Position numbers and translations under genes: made by a program. This document shows positions 55,374 to 64,000 of a stretch of 64,000 nt of DNA, one piece after another. The first letter of the stretch is position 1; the number at the start of each line of letters is the position of its first letter. The notes under the pieces are model-generated. The model searched no databases. It had not been told where the DNA came from and saw nothing but the letters and a program-made list of their open reading frames with translations. The DNA comes from Candidatus Hydrogenedens sp. (GTDB lineage: Bacteria; Hydrogenedentota; Hydrogenedentia; Hydrogenedentales; Hydrogenedentaceae). The stretch covers positions 1 through 64,000 of the forward strand of contig DAOSBX010000006.1 in NCBI GenBank assembly GCA_035361075.1, in the 5' to 3' direction.

Positions 55374-56699
55374 ATGTGTATTAAGTGTTATGTATTGGTA
55401 TTTGTTTCTTTTTATATGTTTGTATTTACGCTGGACGGGGTTTCAGAAAGAATCATACCCCTTGAAAATTTACCTCAACCCGCTTCTGGCTCTTATTTTG
55501 TAACATCAGCCCCACTAACTGATGGAACATTCCTAATTTGGAATGGCAATGAAATCTTTAAGCAAACGACACCTGCAAATGACAATTTCAGTTTAATCAC
55601 CTCAGGTTATATTGGAGACCCAGGTTTTATAGCCATCTCACCAGATGGGAAAAAGGCAATTTTAGGACAAGGGTATTTAGGTAATCTCTACTTACTTGAT
55701 TTAGACAATCCACAGGATTTCACACCAAGTTCAATTGTCGGCAATATTAGCCACTATTATGGTATTTTCCTTACAGAGGATTTGCTCCTACTTGATATAA
55801 CAAAACCAGACTTTTCAGGAAGTGAAATACATGTTTTATCCGTGTTTACTAAAAATGTTGTTGACACAAAATTGATAGTCTCCAAACCACAACATCCTAA
55901 TAAAGAAATGGTTATTGATAAGCCACCGTATGCATATTCTGCAACTCTTGCCATCGATAACGACTGGGTCTATATTATGGATGCTAATACCCGCGAATTA
56001 AGAAAATTCAACATACAGAACATTGTCAACGCTTATGAAGGTAATTACACACTTGACTGGGAAACAGACGGAACATTAATTGGAAATACAGGAATGTATT
56101 TCACAGGTGGTGTATCGGGTGTAACAAATGATGGATATTTAATAATAGGTGGTTCAGCAGGTTTCATGCTACCTGGAGGGATTCAGGAGGTAAATCCTAC
56201 AACAGGGGAGATAATTAAGATTTGGGATCCTGCAAATAATCAGGGCTATTACTCTGCATTCTACAATTCATTCTCAGATACAATCCTAACAATTGTCAAC
56301 AACAATGGATATTTAGTACTCAGAAACGAACAGGAGGAATGTCCTGACTGTATTCCCAAGAGAAAATCGTTCTACCGTACAGGGGAAGATATATGCCTTG
56401 ACATTTTTGGTGAAAATCTACCACCAAATACGACATTTACATGGACTAAAGAAGGGGAGAGTCTGGACACAAATCCACGAGTATACGGTATTCACTGTCG
56501 GCATCTATTAATATACAATGCCCAAGTCGAAGATAGTGGAACTTACATCTGTTCCTACAACAGTGAGAAGAAAATCTTCAAAATCAAGGTTAACGTAACC
56601 GACCAACAATTATCTATTAAGAACAATTACTTATTGTTTCCCATTTTTATCTTCCTTGTTCTTACAGCAGTATCAAAAATAATCAGGGTGATAAACTAA
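55374..56699 (+). CDS. B12-riboswitch-controlled secreted propeller/Ig protein
   Basis: This protein of about 441 residues begins with a signal peptide (CYVLVFVSFYMFVFTL) and is translated from ATG 55374 with AAGGAG upstream. The upstream ATG at 55332 is disfavoured because the ribosome-binding site would lie inside it. Residues about 25-315 look like a beta-propeller (repeated GTFLIWNGNEIF, GNLYLLDLDNPQDF-type blades). An Ig-like domain follows (about 340-410, ending EDSGTYICSYN). A final hydrophobic segment LLFPIFIFLVLTAVSKIIRV may anchor it in a membrane. The riboswitch says its expression responds to cobalamin, so a role in corrinoid capture or in a B12-replaceable process is plausible. 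No transporter motif is visible. Confidence 0.75.
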   Translation: MCIKCYVLVFVSFYMFVFTLDGVSERIIPLENLPQPASGSYFVTSAPLTDGTFLIWNGNEIFKQTTPANDNFSLITSGYIGDPGFIAISPDGKKAILGQGYLGNLYLLDLDNPQDFTPSSIVGNISHYYGIFLTEDLLLLDITKPDFSGSEIHVLSVFTKNVVDTKLIVSKPQHPNKEMVIDKPPYAYSATLAIDNDWVYIMDANTRELRKFNIQNIVNAYEGNYTLDWETDGTLIGNTGMYFTGGVSGVTNDGYLIIGGSAGFMLPGGIQEVNPTTGEIIKIWDPANNQGYYSAFYNSFSDTILTIVNNNGYLVLRNEQEECPDCIPKRKSFYRTGEDICLDIFGENLPPNTTFTWTKEGESLDTNPRVYGIHCRHLLIYNAQVEDSGTYICSYNSEKKIFKIKVNVTDQQLSIKNNYLLFPIFIFLVLTAVSKIIRVIN

Positions 56700-56720
56700 C
56701 ATACATACAATCAAAAATTA

Positions 56721-56760
56721 AAGGAAGGAGAAAGTTTTCTTTCTTCTTCCTTATTTTTTT
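56721..56760 (+). terminator. Intrinsic terminator after the B12-regulated gene
   Basis: AAGGAAGGAGAAAG (56721-56734) pairs with CTTTCTTCTTCCTT (56739-56752), with one G-U wobble and a TTTT loop, followed by TATTTTTTTT. A second perfect 11-bp hairpin follows at 56762-56786. Confidence 0.9.
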
Positions 56761-56761
56761 T

Positions 56762-56786
56762 ATTCATAATGTAAAACATTATGAAT
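56762..56786. repeat. Perfect 11-bp inverted repeat before alaS
   Basis: ATTCATAATGT (56762-56772) and ACATTATGAAT (56776-56786) are perfect inverted copies around AAA, followed by TTTT. It could be a second terminator or an operator for alaS. Confidence 0.6.
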
Positions 56787-56845
56787 TTTTGATAAAATTA
56801 TATATATTTTTTTAATCCAATCCCCTTAATCATGGAGACAATGCA

Positions 56846-59494
56846 GTGAAAAGTTATGAAATACGAAAAAGTTTTTTAGATTTTTTCAGAGATAGAGGAC
56901 ATGTTATTGAAAAAAGTGACTCACTCATTCCTAAAAATGACCCAACGTTGCTCTTTACAAGTGCTGGAATGGTTCAATTCAAGCCTTATTACACTGGGGA
57001 AGTACCTGTTCCATATCGTAGAGCCTCCACCGTTCAAAAATGCTTAAGAGCGGGTGGAAAAGCAAATGATTTAGAAGAAGTGGGGAAAACTTCTCGTCAC
57101 TTAACCTTTTTTGAAATGCTTGGCAACTTTTCTTTTGGTGATTATTTTAAGCGTGAAGCAATCCATTGGGCATGGGAATATTCAACACAAATCATGAAGA
57201 TAAAACCCGAACAAATCTGGGTATCTGTATATGTAGAGGATGACGAGGCATTTAATATCTGGAATAAAGAGATTGGCGTTCCAGAAAAAAGAATCGTAAG
57301 AATGGGAGCAAAAGATAATTTTTGGGGACCTGCTGGTGATTCAGGGGCATGTGGTCCTTGTTCTGAACTTCTTTTTGATAAGGGCGAAGAAGTTGACCCT
57401 AATGCGACCCCAGAAAATGACCCACATGAGCGGTTCCTTGAGTTTTGGAATTTGGTTTTTCCTCAATATGACCAGCAACCCGATGGAACAAGGTTACCAT
57501 TAAAGAATAGAGGAATTGATACAGGTATGGGACTGGAGCGAATGTGTCTACTGCTTCAAAATAAACCTACAGTTTTCGATACCGACGTACTTTTCCCAAT
57601 TATCGAGGCAACACAACAAATTGCAGATTCTACATATAAAGGCAACCCCGTTCCTTTTCGGGTTATTGCAGACCACATTAGAGCATTGTCCTTTATGACT
57701 GCTGACGGAATTCTACCTGCAAATGAGGGGAGAGGTTACGTATGGAGAAGAATATTGAGACGAGCTGCACGCTTCGGCAGAGAGATTGGACTGACAAAAC
57801 CGTTCTTATTCCAGATTTCAAAAGTTGTAGTAGAAAATATGGGAAAATACTATCCTGAGCTAATTGAAACCCAAACGCAAATTGAGAAAATCATTCACCT
57901 CGAAGAAGAACGATTTGGAAGTACTCTTGCAAGGGGAATGGATTTATTAAGAGAGCTGTTCGAAGACATGAATAGCAAAGGAGAAAAGCAAATAGCTGGA
58001 GACATTCTTTTTAAACTTCACGATACATACGGTTTTCCACTTGATATTGTTAAAGATATGGCAGAAGAACAAGGTTTTGAATTAGATGAAAAAGGTTATA
58101 TAGACGCTAAAGAGAAACAACGCGAATTAACCCGCAAAACATGGGTAGGAAGTGGTCAACAAGAAATTTCTCCTATTTATCATCAAATTTTAACCCAATA
58201 CGGCGAAACAGAATTTATAGGTTATCAACAACATACAAACGTTAGTACTATTGTAGCCATAATTAAGGAAAACAAAATTGTAGATGAAATACAAGAAGGG
58301 GAGGAAGCATACATTATTCTCAACAAAACCCCATTCTATGCAGAAAGTGGAGGACAGGTAGGTGATACGGGCTCTTTGACAGGGTTGGACGGGAAAACAT
58401 TGATTGACATAACCGATACAAAAAAAGTGTTAGATAAATTATTTGTACACTATGGAAAAGTTATAAATGGTAATTTAAAAGTTGGACAGGAAGTGAATGC
58501 AATTATAAACATAAAAAGACGGCTTACCATACAAAACCATCACACCGCCACACATCTCCTTCAGGCAAGTTTGAGGGATATTTTAGGAGAACATGTCCAT
58601 CAATGTGGTTCTTTAGTATCTGAAGAACGGTTACGTTTTGATTTTACCCATTTTGAAGCAGTAGGTTATGAACGACTTTTAGATATTGAAAAATGGGTCA
58701 ATGAAAAAATACAGGCAGATTATGACGTTGAAATTTTATACCTTCCTATAGAAGAAGCTAAAAAATTGGGGGCTATGGCACTATTCGGAGAGAAATATGG
58801 AGACATTGTACGTGTTGTCAAAATTAACGAAATTAGTACCGAATTTTGTGGAGGATGCCATGTCCCAAAGACAGGTGTTATTGGAGGATTTAAAATCATA
58901 TCAGAATCATCCGTCTCCGCAGGGGTTAGGAGAATAGAGGCTATATGTGGTGAGCCTTTTATACAATGGATACAAAAAACAGAACGAACAATAAAAGAGT
59001 TGGCAGAATCATTAAATACCACTCCTGAGCTACTATATGATAGAGTTTTTCAAATCATTGATGAAAATAAAAAAATAACAAAAGAATTAGAGAAATGGAA
59101 GCGTCAAGCTCTGTTAGGTGAGGGGAGAGATATATTGAAAAATCTTCGCACTATCGATGGCATAAATTACATCACCTTACAGATGGAGAATGAAGATATA
59201 GACCAGGCACGTTCCCTTGTAGACCACTTAAAAGATAAAATCAAATCAGGCATTGTAGTTATAGGAATAAAATATGAAGATAAAGCCACGTTTTGTGTCG
59301 GTGTAACAAAAGATTTAACGAATAGATTTAGTTCGTCAGAAATAGTAAATCAATTAGCCCAAATTGTAGGAGGTAAAGGTGGCGGTAGAAAAGATTTCGC
59401 CCAGGCAGGCGGTAAAAATATAGAAAAATTCAATGAGGCAATAGAAAATGTCCCTAAAATTATTAGCATCTATGCAAAACAAAATAAGTCTTAG
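56846..59494 (+). CDS. alaS: Alanyl-tRNA synthetase
   Basis: This 882-residue class II synthetase starts with GTG behind GGAGA. It has the alanine-activating N-terminal domain (FTSAGMVQFKPYYTG, GRGYVWRRILRRAAR), the editing domain with the zinc motif HHTATHLLQASL and CGGCHVPKTG, and the C-terminal C-Ala domain with GGKGGGRKDFAQAGG. The length is standard. It charges, among others, the tRNA-Ala at 37706. The following gene overlaps its 3' end. Confidence 0.97.
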   Translation: MKSYEIRKSFLDFFRDRGHVIEKSDSLIPKNDPTLLFTSAGMVQFKPYYTGEVPVPYRRASTVQKCLRAGGKANDLEEVGKTSRHLTFFEMLGNFSFGDYFKREAIHWAWEYSTQIMKIKPEQIWVSVYVEDDEAFNIWNKEIGVPEKRIVRMGAKDNFWGPAGDSGACGPCSELLFDKGEEVDPNATPENDPHERFLEFWNLVFPQYDQQPDGTRLPLKNRGIDTGMGLERMCLLLQNKPTVFDTDVLFPIIEATQQIADSTYKGNPVPFRVIADHIRALSFMTADGILPANEGRGYVWRRILRRAARFGREIGLTKPFLFQISKVVVENMGKYYPELIETQTQIEKIIHLEEERFGSTLARGMDLLRELFEDMNSKGEKQIAGDILFKLHDTYGFPLDIVKDMAEEQGFELDEKGYIDAKEKQRELTRKTWVGSGQQEISPIYHQILTQYGETEFIGYQQHTNVSTIVAIIKENKIVDEIQEGEEAYIILNKTPFYAESGGQVGDTGSLTGLDGKTLIDITDTKKVLDKLFVHYGKVINGNLKVGQEVNAIINIKRRLTIQNHHTATHLLQASLRDILGEHVHQCGSLVSEERLRFDFTHFEAVGYERLLDIEKWVNEKIQADYDVEILYLPIEEAKKLGAMALFGEKYGDIVRVVKINEISTEFCGGCHVPKTGVIGGFKIISESSVSAGVRRIEAICGEPFIQWIQKTERTIKELAESLNTTPELLYDRVFQIIDENKKITKELEKWKRQALLGEGRDILKNLRTIDGINYITLQMENEDIDQARSLVDHLKDKIKSGIVVIGIKYEDKATFCVGVTKDLTNRFSSSEIVNQLAQIVGGKGGGRKDFAQAGGKNIEKFNEAIENVPKIISIYAKQNKS

Positions 59495-60383
59495 TTTTGT
59501 TGCTATTATCTTATGTAACCTTGTACTGTTTCATATTTCCTTCAGCGAAACTTATGTATGTGCACATAGGGGAGACGTTAAAAATGCCCCAGAAAATACA
59601 ATCCCAGCCTTTAAATCAGCAATAAAAAAAGGGGCACACATGATTGAGTTTGATGTAAGAATGACAAAAGATGGGCATTTAGTTCTAATGCACGATGCAA
59701 CAGTAGACAGAACTACGAATGGGAGTGGTAAAGTCTCTGAACTTACAAGTGAAGAAATCTATAAGTTAGATGCAGGAATTAAATTCAATCCCTCTTTCGC
59801 AGGCACGAAAATACCTTCTATGGCAGAAGCAGTAAACGAAATACCTTATGGAACTCTTTGTAATGTTCACGTATATGGCGATGATTTTGTGACAGAAGTA
59901 GTTGCAATAACATTAAAACAAATGGGGCATTTAGGGCATTGCTTTATAGCATGTAATAATGAAGAACAAGTGCATTCCGCACGTAATAAAGTAGAAGACA
60001 TAAAAACATGTTTAATACCAAAACCGAACGAGAAACGCAGTGATTTCATTGAAAGAGCAATTAAACTAAAAGTAAATTATGTGCAAATCAATATAGTTCA
60101 GGGGTTTGATGGATTAAAAGAAGATGTGGAAAAAGCACATAATAACAACATCAAGGTTAACTTTTTTAGTGCCCAAGATGAGCCAAACATCCGAAAACTT
60201 GCAGAAGCAGGTGTTGACTATATTCTTACAGATAATATCGATTTATGTTTTGAAGTATTAAAGAGTTATGGTACAAAACCGTTAATAATCGATAATGAAA
60301 AATCTAATAATAGTGCCCCTACTTTAGTGCCAACTCTCTCTTTTTTGAAATATTATCCTTTATATAAAATCAATGAAAAGTAA
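59472..60383 (+). CDS. Secreted glycerophosphodiester phosphodiesterase
   Basis: This GDPD-family protein of about 303 residues has a signal peptide (KISLSFVAIILCNLVLF). Catalytic residues are visible: AHRGD, the Glu-Asp of IEFDVRMTKDG, and His in LMHDATVDRTTNG. It hydrolyses glycerophosphodiesters to glycerol-3-phosphate and an alcohol outside the cytoplasm. It overlaps alaS by 23 nt from the chosen ATG; an ATG at 59448 is possible. Neither has a strong ribosome-binding site. Confidence 0.88.
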   Translation: MQNKISLSFVAIILCNLVLFHISFSETYVCAHRGDVKNAPENTIPAFKSAIKKGAHMIEFDVRMTKDGHLVLMHDATVDRTTNGSGKVSELTSEEIYKLDAGIKFNPSFAGTKIPSMAEAVNEIPYGTLCNVHVYGDDFVTEVVAITLKQMGHLGHCFIACNNEEQVHSARNKVEDIKTCLIPKPNEKRSDFIERAIKLKVNYVQINIVQGFDGLKEDVEKAHNNNIKVNFFSAQDEPNIRKLAEAGVDYILTDNIDLCFEVLKSYGTKPLIIDNEKSNNSAPTLVPTLSFLKYYPLYKINEK

Positions 60384-60398
60384 GAAGAGGTATTTAGT

Positions 60399-61508
60399 AT
60401 GCCATATCCACAATTTGATAGGTTTAAGATTCATTTCAAGCCACTTAAAGAAAGAAAGGATAAAGTTTTTATTGAAAAAGACGCTGTTTATCCCGATAGC
60501 GACCCCAAAACACCATTAAATGAATTGTCATCAAAAATAATTAATCAAACCATTGACCGATTAATTAAAGCGAAGGAAGAAAACAAATCAAGAATGCTTG
60601 TTTTCGGAGCCCATACCATAAAAAATGGACTATCACCAGTAATTATGTGGCTATTAGAACATAACTGGGTTACTCACATCGCAACAAACGGTGCAGGTAT
60701 CATCCATGATTGGGAATTTAGCTATCAAGGGCATAGTAGTGAAGACGTTAGAACAAATGTTAGTAGGGGAGAGTTCGGTATCTGGCAGGAAACTGGTTTT
60801 TTATTGAACCTATCTATTGTTGTTGGTGCATGCGAAGGTAAAGGTTATGGTGAGTCTGTAGGGGCATTTGTTGAAAACGAAGGATTATATATTCCATCAA
60901 AAGAAGAATTAAAAGCAATAATTTTAAATAATATTGATAGAAATCCTGATATTTGTGCTTCCGCATCAGACCTCTTATCAAAAATAAACGAGTTCTCAAT
61001 CCAATCAGGTTTCATGAAAATACCTCATCAATATAAAAAATACGGCTTACAGGCATGTGCTTATCGGTTAAATATACCTTTTACTGCCCATCCTATGATT
61101 GGTCATGATATTATATATACTCACCCTATGAATACCTGCTCTGCTATTGGTAGAGCATCTCAAAGAGATTTTCTTACTTTTGCTCATTCCGTATCTAATT
61201 TAGAAAATGGGGTCTATTTAAGTATTGGTTCAGCGGTTATGTCACCAATGGTATTTGAAAAATCCCTTTCTATGTCTCAAAATGTTTCTATTCAAAAAGG
61301 TAAACCAATAACAAATCATTTCATTGTTGTTGTAGATTTACAAGAATCAAAATGGGATTGGTCTCAAGGTGAACCACCTATGGACAGACCCGAATACTAT
61401 CTCAGATTCAATAAATCCTTCTCAAGAATGGGGGGGACCTTCCGCTATTTAACCATGGATAATCGCGATTTCCTACTTCATTTAGTTCATAAACTGAAAG
61501 AAAAATAG
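60399..61508 (+). CDS. Conserved protein, deoxyhypusine-synthase-like
   Basis: This 369-residue protein has motifs such as LVFGAHTIKNGLSPVIMWLLE, HIATNGAGIIHDWEFSYQG and SSEDVRTNVSRGEFGIW. These recall deoxyhypusine synthase-family signatures (NGA...HDFE...SEDV) on an NAD-binding fold. The catalytic Lys of true deoxyhypusine synthases is not evident, and bacteria lack eIF5A, so a different reaction is expected. AGAGG precedes the ATG. It sits 15 bp after the phosphodiesterase gene. Function unknown. Confidence 0.55.
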   Translation: MPYPQFDRFKIHFKPLKERKDKVFIEKDAVYPDSDPKTPLNELSSKIINQTIDRLIKAKEENKSRMLVFGAHTIKNGLSPVIMWLLEHNWVTHIATNGAGIIHDWEFSYQGHSSEDVRTNVSRGEFGIWQETGFLLNLSIVVGACEGKGYGESVGAFVENEGLYIPSKEELKAIILNNIDRNPDICASASDLLSKINEFSIQSGFMKIPHQYKKYGLQACAYRLNIPFTAHPMIGHDIIYTHPMNTCSAIGRASQRDFLTFAHSVSNLENGVYLSIGSAVMSPMVFEKSLSMSQNVSIQKGKPITNHFIVVVDLQESKWDWSQGEPPMDRPEYYLRFNKSFSRMGGTFRYLTMDNRDFLLHLVHKLKEK

Positions 61509-61813
61509 AAAATTCTTATTTCTGAAAACAGACAATGTCGATTAAGTACAAAACGTATTTAAATTGAGCATGATTTTTTATAATCCAAAAATATAAAAAA
61601 TAAACCATAACAAACATTATAATATTTGTAAGTAATTGTTATCAAGTAGTTTATAATAATAATATAATATTATTATTTATATATTATATTGACATAAATA
61701 GGAATTTATAAAGAATGTCATGTTTTATTTAATTTGTTATAAATGAAACATAATATATATTATCAGACATTATTTATACCATAAAAATTAACATTTTATC
61801 ATTCTTTTTCTCT
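61509..61813. other. AT-rich convergent intergenic region
   Basis: Sequence is dominated by ATAATAATA-type runs and short AT palindromes between a plus-strand gene and minus-strand zapA. No gene or GC-rich hairpin is visible. Confidence 0.5.
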
Positions 61814-62131
61814 TTAATCTTGGTCCTTTCCCATCCTCTCTTTAATTTTGTCTATAATCTCCGATGTTTTATCTGTCATTTCGTTCATAATATTTTCAAT
61901 TTGTTTTTCATAACTTTTTATTTTCTCTTTTTGTTTTTCTAATTCTACCAAATATTCATAGGCAATTCTTAAAGCAAACATTTGAGTTCTTGTTAATTTA
62001 TAATACGTTTTTAACTCCTCCATTCTATTTTCAATAGTTTTAATAAGCTCATTTGTTTTTTCTATATTTTTATAAACTGGAATTTCCACATCATTGTTAT
62101 ATATCTTTACTTTTATTAAATCTTCTTTCAT
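61814..62131 (-). CDS. zapA: ZapA-like cell division protein
   Basis: This 105-residue protein has the ZapA fold pattern: an N-terminal beta-containing domain (KVKIYNNDVEIPVYKN), the helix with KLTRTQMFALRIAYEYLVELEKQ, and a C-terminal coiled coil. ZapA binds FtsZ filaments and promotes Z-ring bundling. It follows a coiled-coil gene and pheT, an arrangement I associate with zapA in other bacteria. Identity is by pattern; conservation is low. Confidence 0.65.
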   Translation of the reverse strand: MKEDLIKVKIYNNDVEIPVYKNIEKTNELIKTIENRMEELKTYYKLTRTQMFALRIAYEYLVELEKQKEKIKSYEKQIENIMNEMTDKTSEIIDKIKERMGKDQD

Positions 62132-62132
62132 A

Positions 62133-62423
62133 TTAGTCTTTGAACTCCATCTCTAAAGTCTTTAAGATTCCGTCTATATTATTCAATTTTAATATAATAT
62201 CTTTACAATGGTCAAAAATTAACTGTAATTCTTCATTTTTTTGAGAAAGTTGGTCAAGATTCGTTTTAAGTACATTTATTTCACTTTTAGCAGACCATAG
62301 GTTTTTCATCAAATCGGCATATTTTGATTGTAAATCTTCATAATCACGTAAAAGTAAATCAATTAGAGATGCAAGGTCAGAAAAATTATTGTAAAAATTA
62401 TTTATAGAATCTTCTAAGGACAT
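62133..62423 (-). CDS. Small coiled-coil protein between pheT and zapA
   Basis: This 96-residue protein is largely heptad-like helix (LTDEN-like repeats in SAKSEINVLKTNLDQLSQKN and LQLIFDHCKDIILKLNN). It lies 6 bp from pheT and 1 bp from zapA, so it is translated in the same operon. It is the position where a ZapB-like or uncharacterised coiled-coil protein occurs in other genomes. No assigned function. Confidence 0.6.
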   Translation of the reverse strand: MSLEDSINNFYNNFSDLASLIDLLLRDYEDLQSKYADLMKNLWSAKSEINVLKTNLDQLSQKNEELQLIFDHCKDIILKLNNIDGILKTLEMEFKD

Positions 62424-62429
62424 AAAAAA

Positions 62430-64000
62430 TTAACGAATTTGAGCGTTTAATTTACTTTCTAACTGTTGTATTATTGTCTGCATTAATTGGTCAATTTCAT
62501 TGTCAGTTAGTGTTCGTTCATCACTACAAAAGGTAAAACCTAATGCAATACTCTTTTTGCCTTGCGGTACCTGTTCACCCATATAAACATCAAAAATTTC
62601 TACTTTTCTTAATATCCCCTCCCCTACCGATTTAACAGTATTGATTATTTCTGAAGAAGATAAAGAACGGTCAACTAAAATTGCCAAATCACGGGATGTT
62701 GACGGAAACTCTGACACTGGTTTATATATCTTTCTTTTGGATGGAACCATAAATAATTTATCTAAACAAAATTCTGCAATATATGTATTCTCATTTATTT
62801 CAAGTTCGTGAGCAATTTTAGGGTTGATTTTACCTAAATGCCCTACATCCTCATTCTGAATAATATATTTCAATGCTTGTCCTGGATGAAAAATAGGAAA
62901 ATCTGTTCTTTCAATACGATATGTTAAACATAATTCATTAAAAATGTCGTCAAAAATACCCTTTAAATCATAAAAATCATATAATTTGCGGTTTTGAAAA
63001 CACCATAGACGGGGTTGAGCCATTCCAGATAATAAAATAGATAACATTTGTGGCTCTTTGGGTAATAGTTCATTTTCATGTGGTAAGAATACGGGACCTA
63101 TCTCAAATACTGATAAACTCTCTTCTAAATGATTTTTCTGAGCAGTTAGTAGTAAATTAGGAATAATAGAGGTTCTAATAGTTGATAAATTTTTAGATAA
63201 TGGATTTTGTAGTTCTATCATATTTAAATAATAGTCAGGAAATTTTAACTGAATCATGAGTTCAGGGTTTGAAAATGTCCAAGAAAAGCATTCCGTTAAA
63301 CCTTTATGAACCAAAAGTGTCCTTATTTCATGTATTTTCTTAAAAGTAATATCAAATACTGCATCTGATTGCCGTATCTTAGGTAATGTGCTTGGAATTA
63401 TGTCATACCCATAAAATCTTGCTATTTCCTCAATAAGGTCTTCTTCACGGGAAACATCATGTCGCCATGTTGGGACTTTTAGTTCGATTTTTTCATTAGT
63501 TTCACTTATTTTTTCAAAACCCAGGTCAATTAGTGTTGTCTTCTGATATTCCTTATCTATATCAACACCTAACCTTTTTTGGGTTTTTATATATCGAAGT
63601 CCAACTGATTTTTTTACTATCTTCTTTGGGTATTCGTCTAATATACCTTTTAATATTTCACCACCTGCCAAATCTTGTATAAGTTCTGAAGCTCTATCAA
63701 TAGCCCAAATTACCATTTCGGGGTCTGCACCTCGTTGAAAATGTTGTGCCGCTTCTGTAAGAAGATTATGAGCACGAGCAGTTTTTCTTATGGACACAGG
63801 GTCAAAATAGGCACTTTCTAAAAATACATCGACTGTATTATCATCCACTTCACTGTCTGCACCTCCCATTATTCCTGCTAATGCTTGTGGATTATGAGCG
63901 TCTGCAATAACCATTTGAGAGGAATTTAATTGCCTTAACTCTCCATCCAAAGTCCGTATGGATTCATTATCTTTTGCAAGTCTAACAACTATTCGTCTTT
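62430..64000 (-). CDS. pheT: Phenylalanyl-tRNA synthetase beta subunit (5' end cut)
   Basis: The open frame continues to the window edge, so the N-terminal tRNA-binding domain is missing. Present are the B3/B4 editing domain (MVIADAHNPQALAGIMGG), B5 (QKRLGVDIDKEY), the catalytic-like core, and the C-terminal FDX-ACB domain (FPSTSRDLAILVDRSLSSSE). PheT pairs with PheS, which lies outside the window. An apparent start at 63950 is only an internal Leu TTG codon; upstream sequence (RTLDGEL) is in frame. Confidence 0.95.
   Translation of the reverse strand, partial: RRIVVRLAKDNESIRTLDGELRQLNSSQMVIADAHNPQALAGIMGGADSEVDDNTVDVFLESAYFDPVSIRKTARAHNLLTEAAQHFQRGADPEMVIWAIDRASELIQDLAGGEILKGILDEYPKKIVKKSVGLRYIKTQKRLGVDIDKEYQKTTLIDLGFEKISETNEKIELKVPTWRHDVSREEDLIEEIARFYGYDIIPSTLPKIRQSDAVFDITFKKIHEIRTLLVHKGLTECFSWTFSNPELMIQLKFPDYYLNMIELQNPLSKNLSTIRTSIIPNLLLTAQKNHLEESLSVFEIGPVFLPHENELLPKEPQMLSILLSGMAQPRLWCFQNRKLYDFYDLKGIFDDIFNELCLTYRIERTDFPIFHPGQALKYIIQNEDVGHLGKINPKIAHELEINENTYIAEFCLDKLFMVPSKRKIYKPVSEFPSTSRDLAILVDRSLSSSEIINTVKSVGEGILRKVEIFDVYMGEQVPQGKKSIALGFTFCSDERTLTDNEIDQLMQTIIQQLESKLNAQIR

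Overview
This is a low-GC bacterial chromosome segment that is densely coded on both strands. The most lineage-specific clue is the protein at 30937-35001. It has tandem Ig-like domains, an acidic EGEG-rich linker and a C-terminal pair of dockerin-like motifs of the form NLSELLRLIQFFNAGGYY. I associate that architecture with Hydrogenedentota and neighbouring Planctomycetota/Lentisphaerota-type lineages. Tat-exported sulfatase-type proteins, a DUF4838 lipoprotein, an ECF sigma/FecR pair and an NAD(H)-linked [FeFe] hydrogenase fit a fermentative anaerobe with an elaborate surface. The lineage is an inference; no rRNA or other phylogenetic marker was analysed.

Layout. 1-593 is non-coding. 594-6518 carries a D-lyxose isomerase-like gene, a trimeric NAD-linked [FeFe] hydrogenase (NuoF-, HydA- and NuoE-like subunits) and a NagB-like sugar-phosphate isomerase. 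6604-13703 is a mixed set: a saccharopine dehydrogenase-like protein, SAM hydrolase, a Tat-exported TIM-barrel protein, FprA-type ferredoxin reductase, a CheY-like protein, a degenerate M24 protein, flavodoxin and a zinc-ribbon protein. 13773-16727 is aroA followed by a shikimate kinase-chorismate synthase fusion. 18253-25555 (minus strand) is the housekeeping block nadX, rplU, rpmA, then obgE-proB-proA-nadD-yqeK-methyltransferase. 25789-30874 is an operon of YjbQ, an iron-type alcohol dehydrogenase and an NtrB/NtrC-like two-component system.

30937-35001 is the giant surface protein. 35577-37781 is an accessory island: a type II restriction-modification pair, a broken tyrosine recombinase and tRNA-Ala(CGC). 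37827-40037 is a folate operon (pteridine reductase-like SDR, folB, folK, folE). It is followed by a four-PDZ HtrA protease, prepilin peptidase, mannose-6-phosphate isomerase and the ECF sigma/anti-sigma pair. 46284-46628 contains an unexplained highly structured, relatively GC-rich segment. 46629-56699 is an envelope and secreted-enzyme region: penicillin acylase family, DUF4838 lipoprotein and a large glycosidase-like protein. It ends with a cobalamin riboswitch that controls a secreted propeller/Ig protein. 56846-64000 has alaS, glycerophosphodiesterase, a conserved deoxyhypusine-synthase-like protein, and pheT-coiled coil-zapA.

The most notable observations are the B12 riboswitch in front of a surface protein that is not a recognisable transporter, the AroK-AroC fusion, the structured element at 46320-46575, the palindromic 9-bp tandem repeat at 6533-6588, and the degenerating recombinase beside a restriction-modification system and a tRNA gene.
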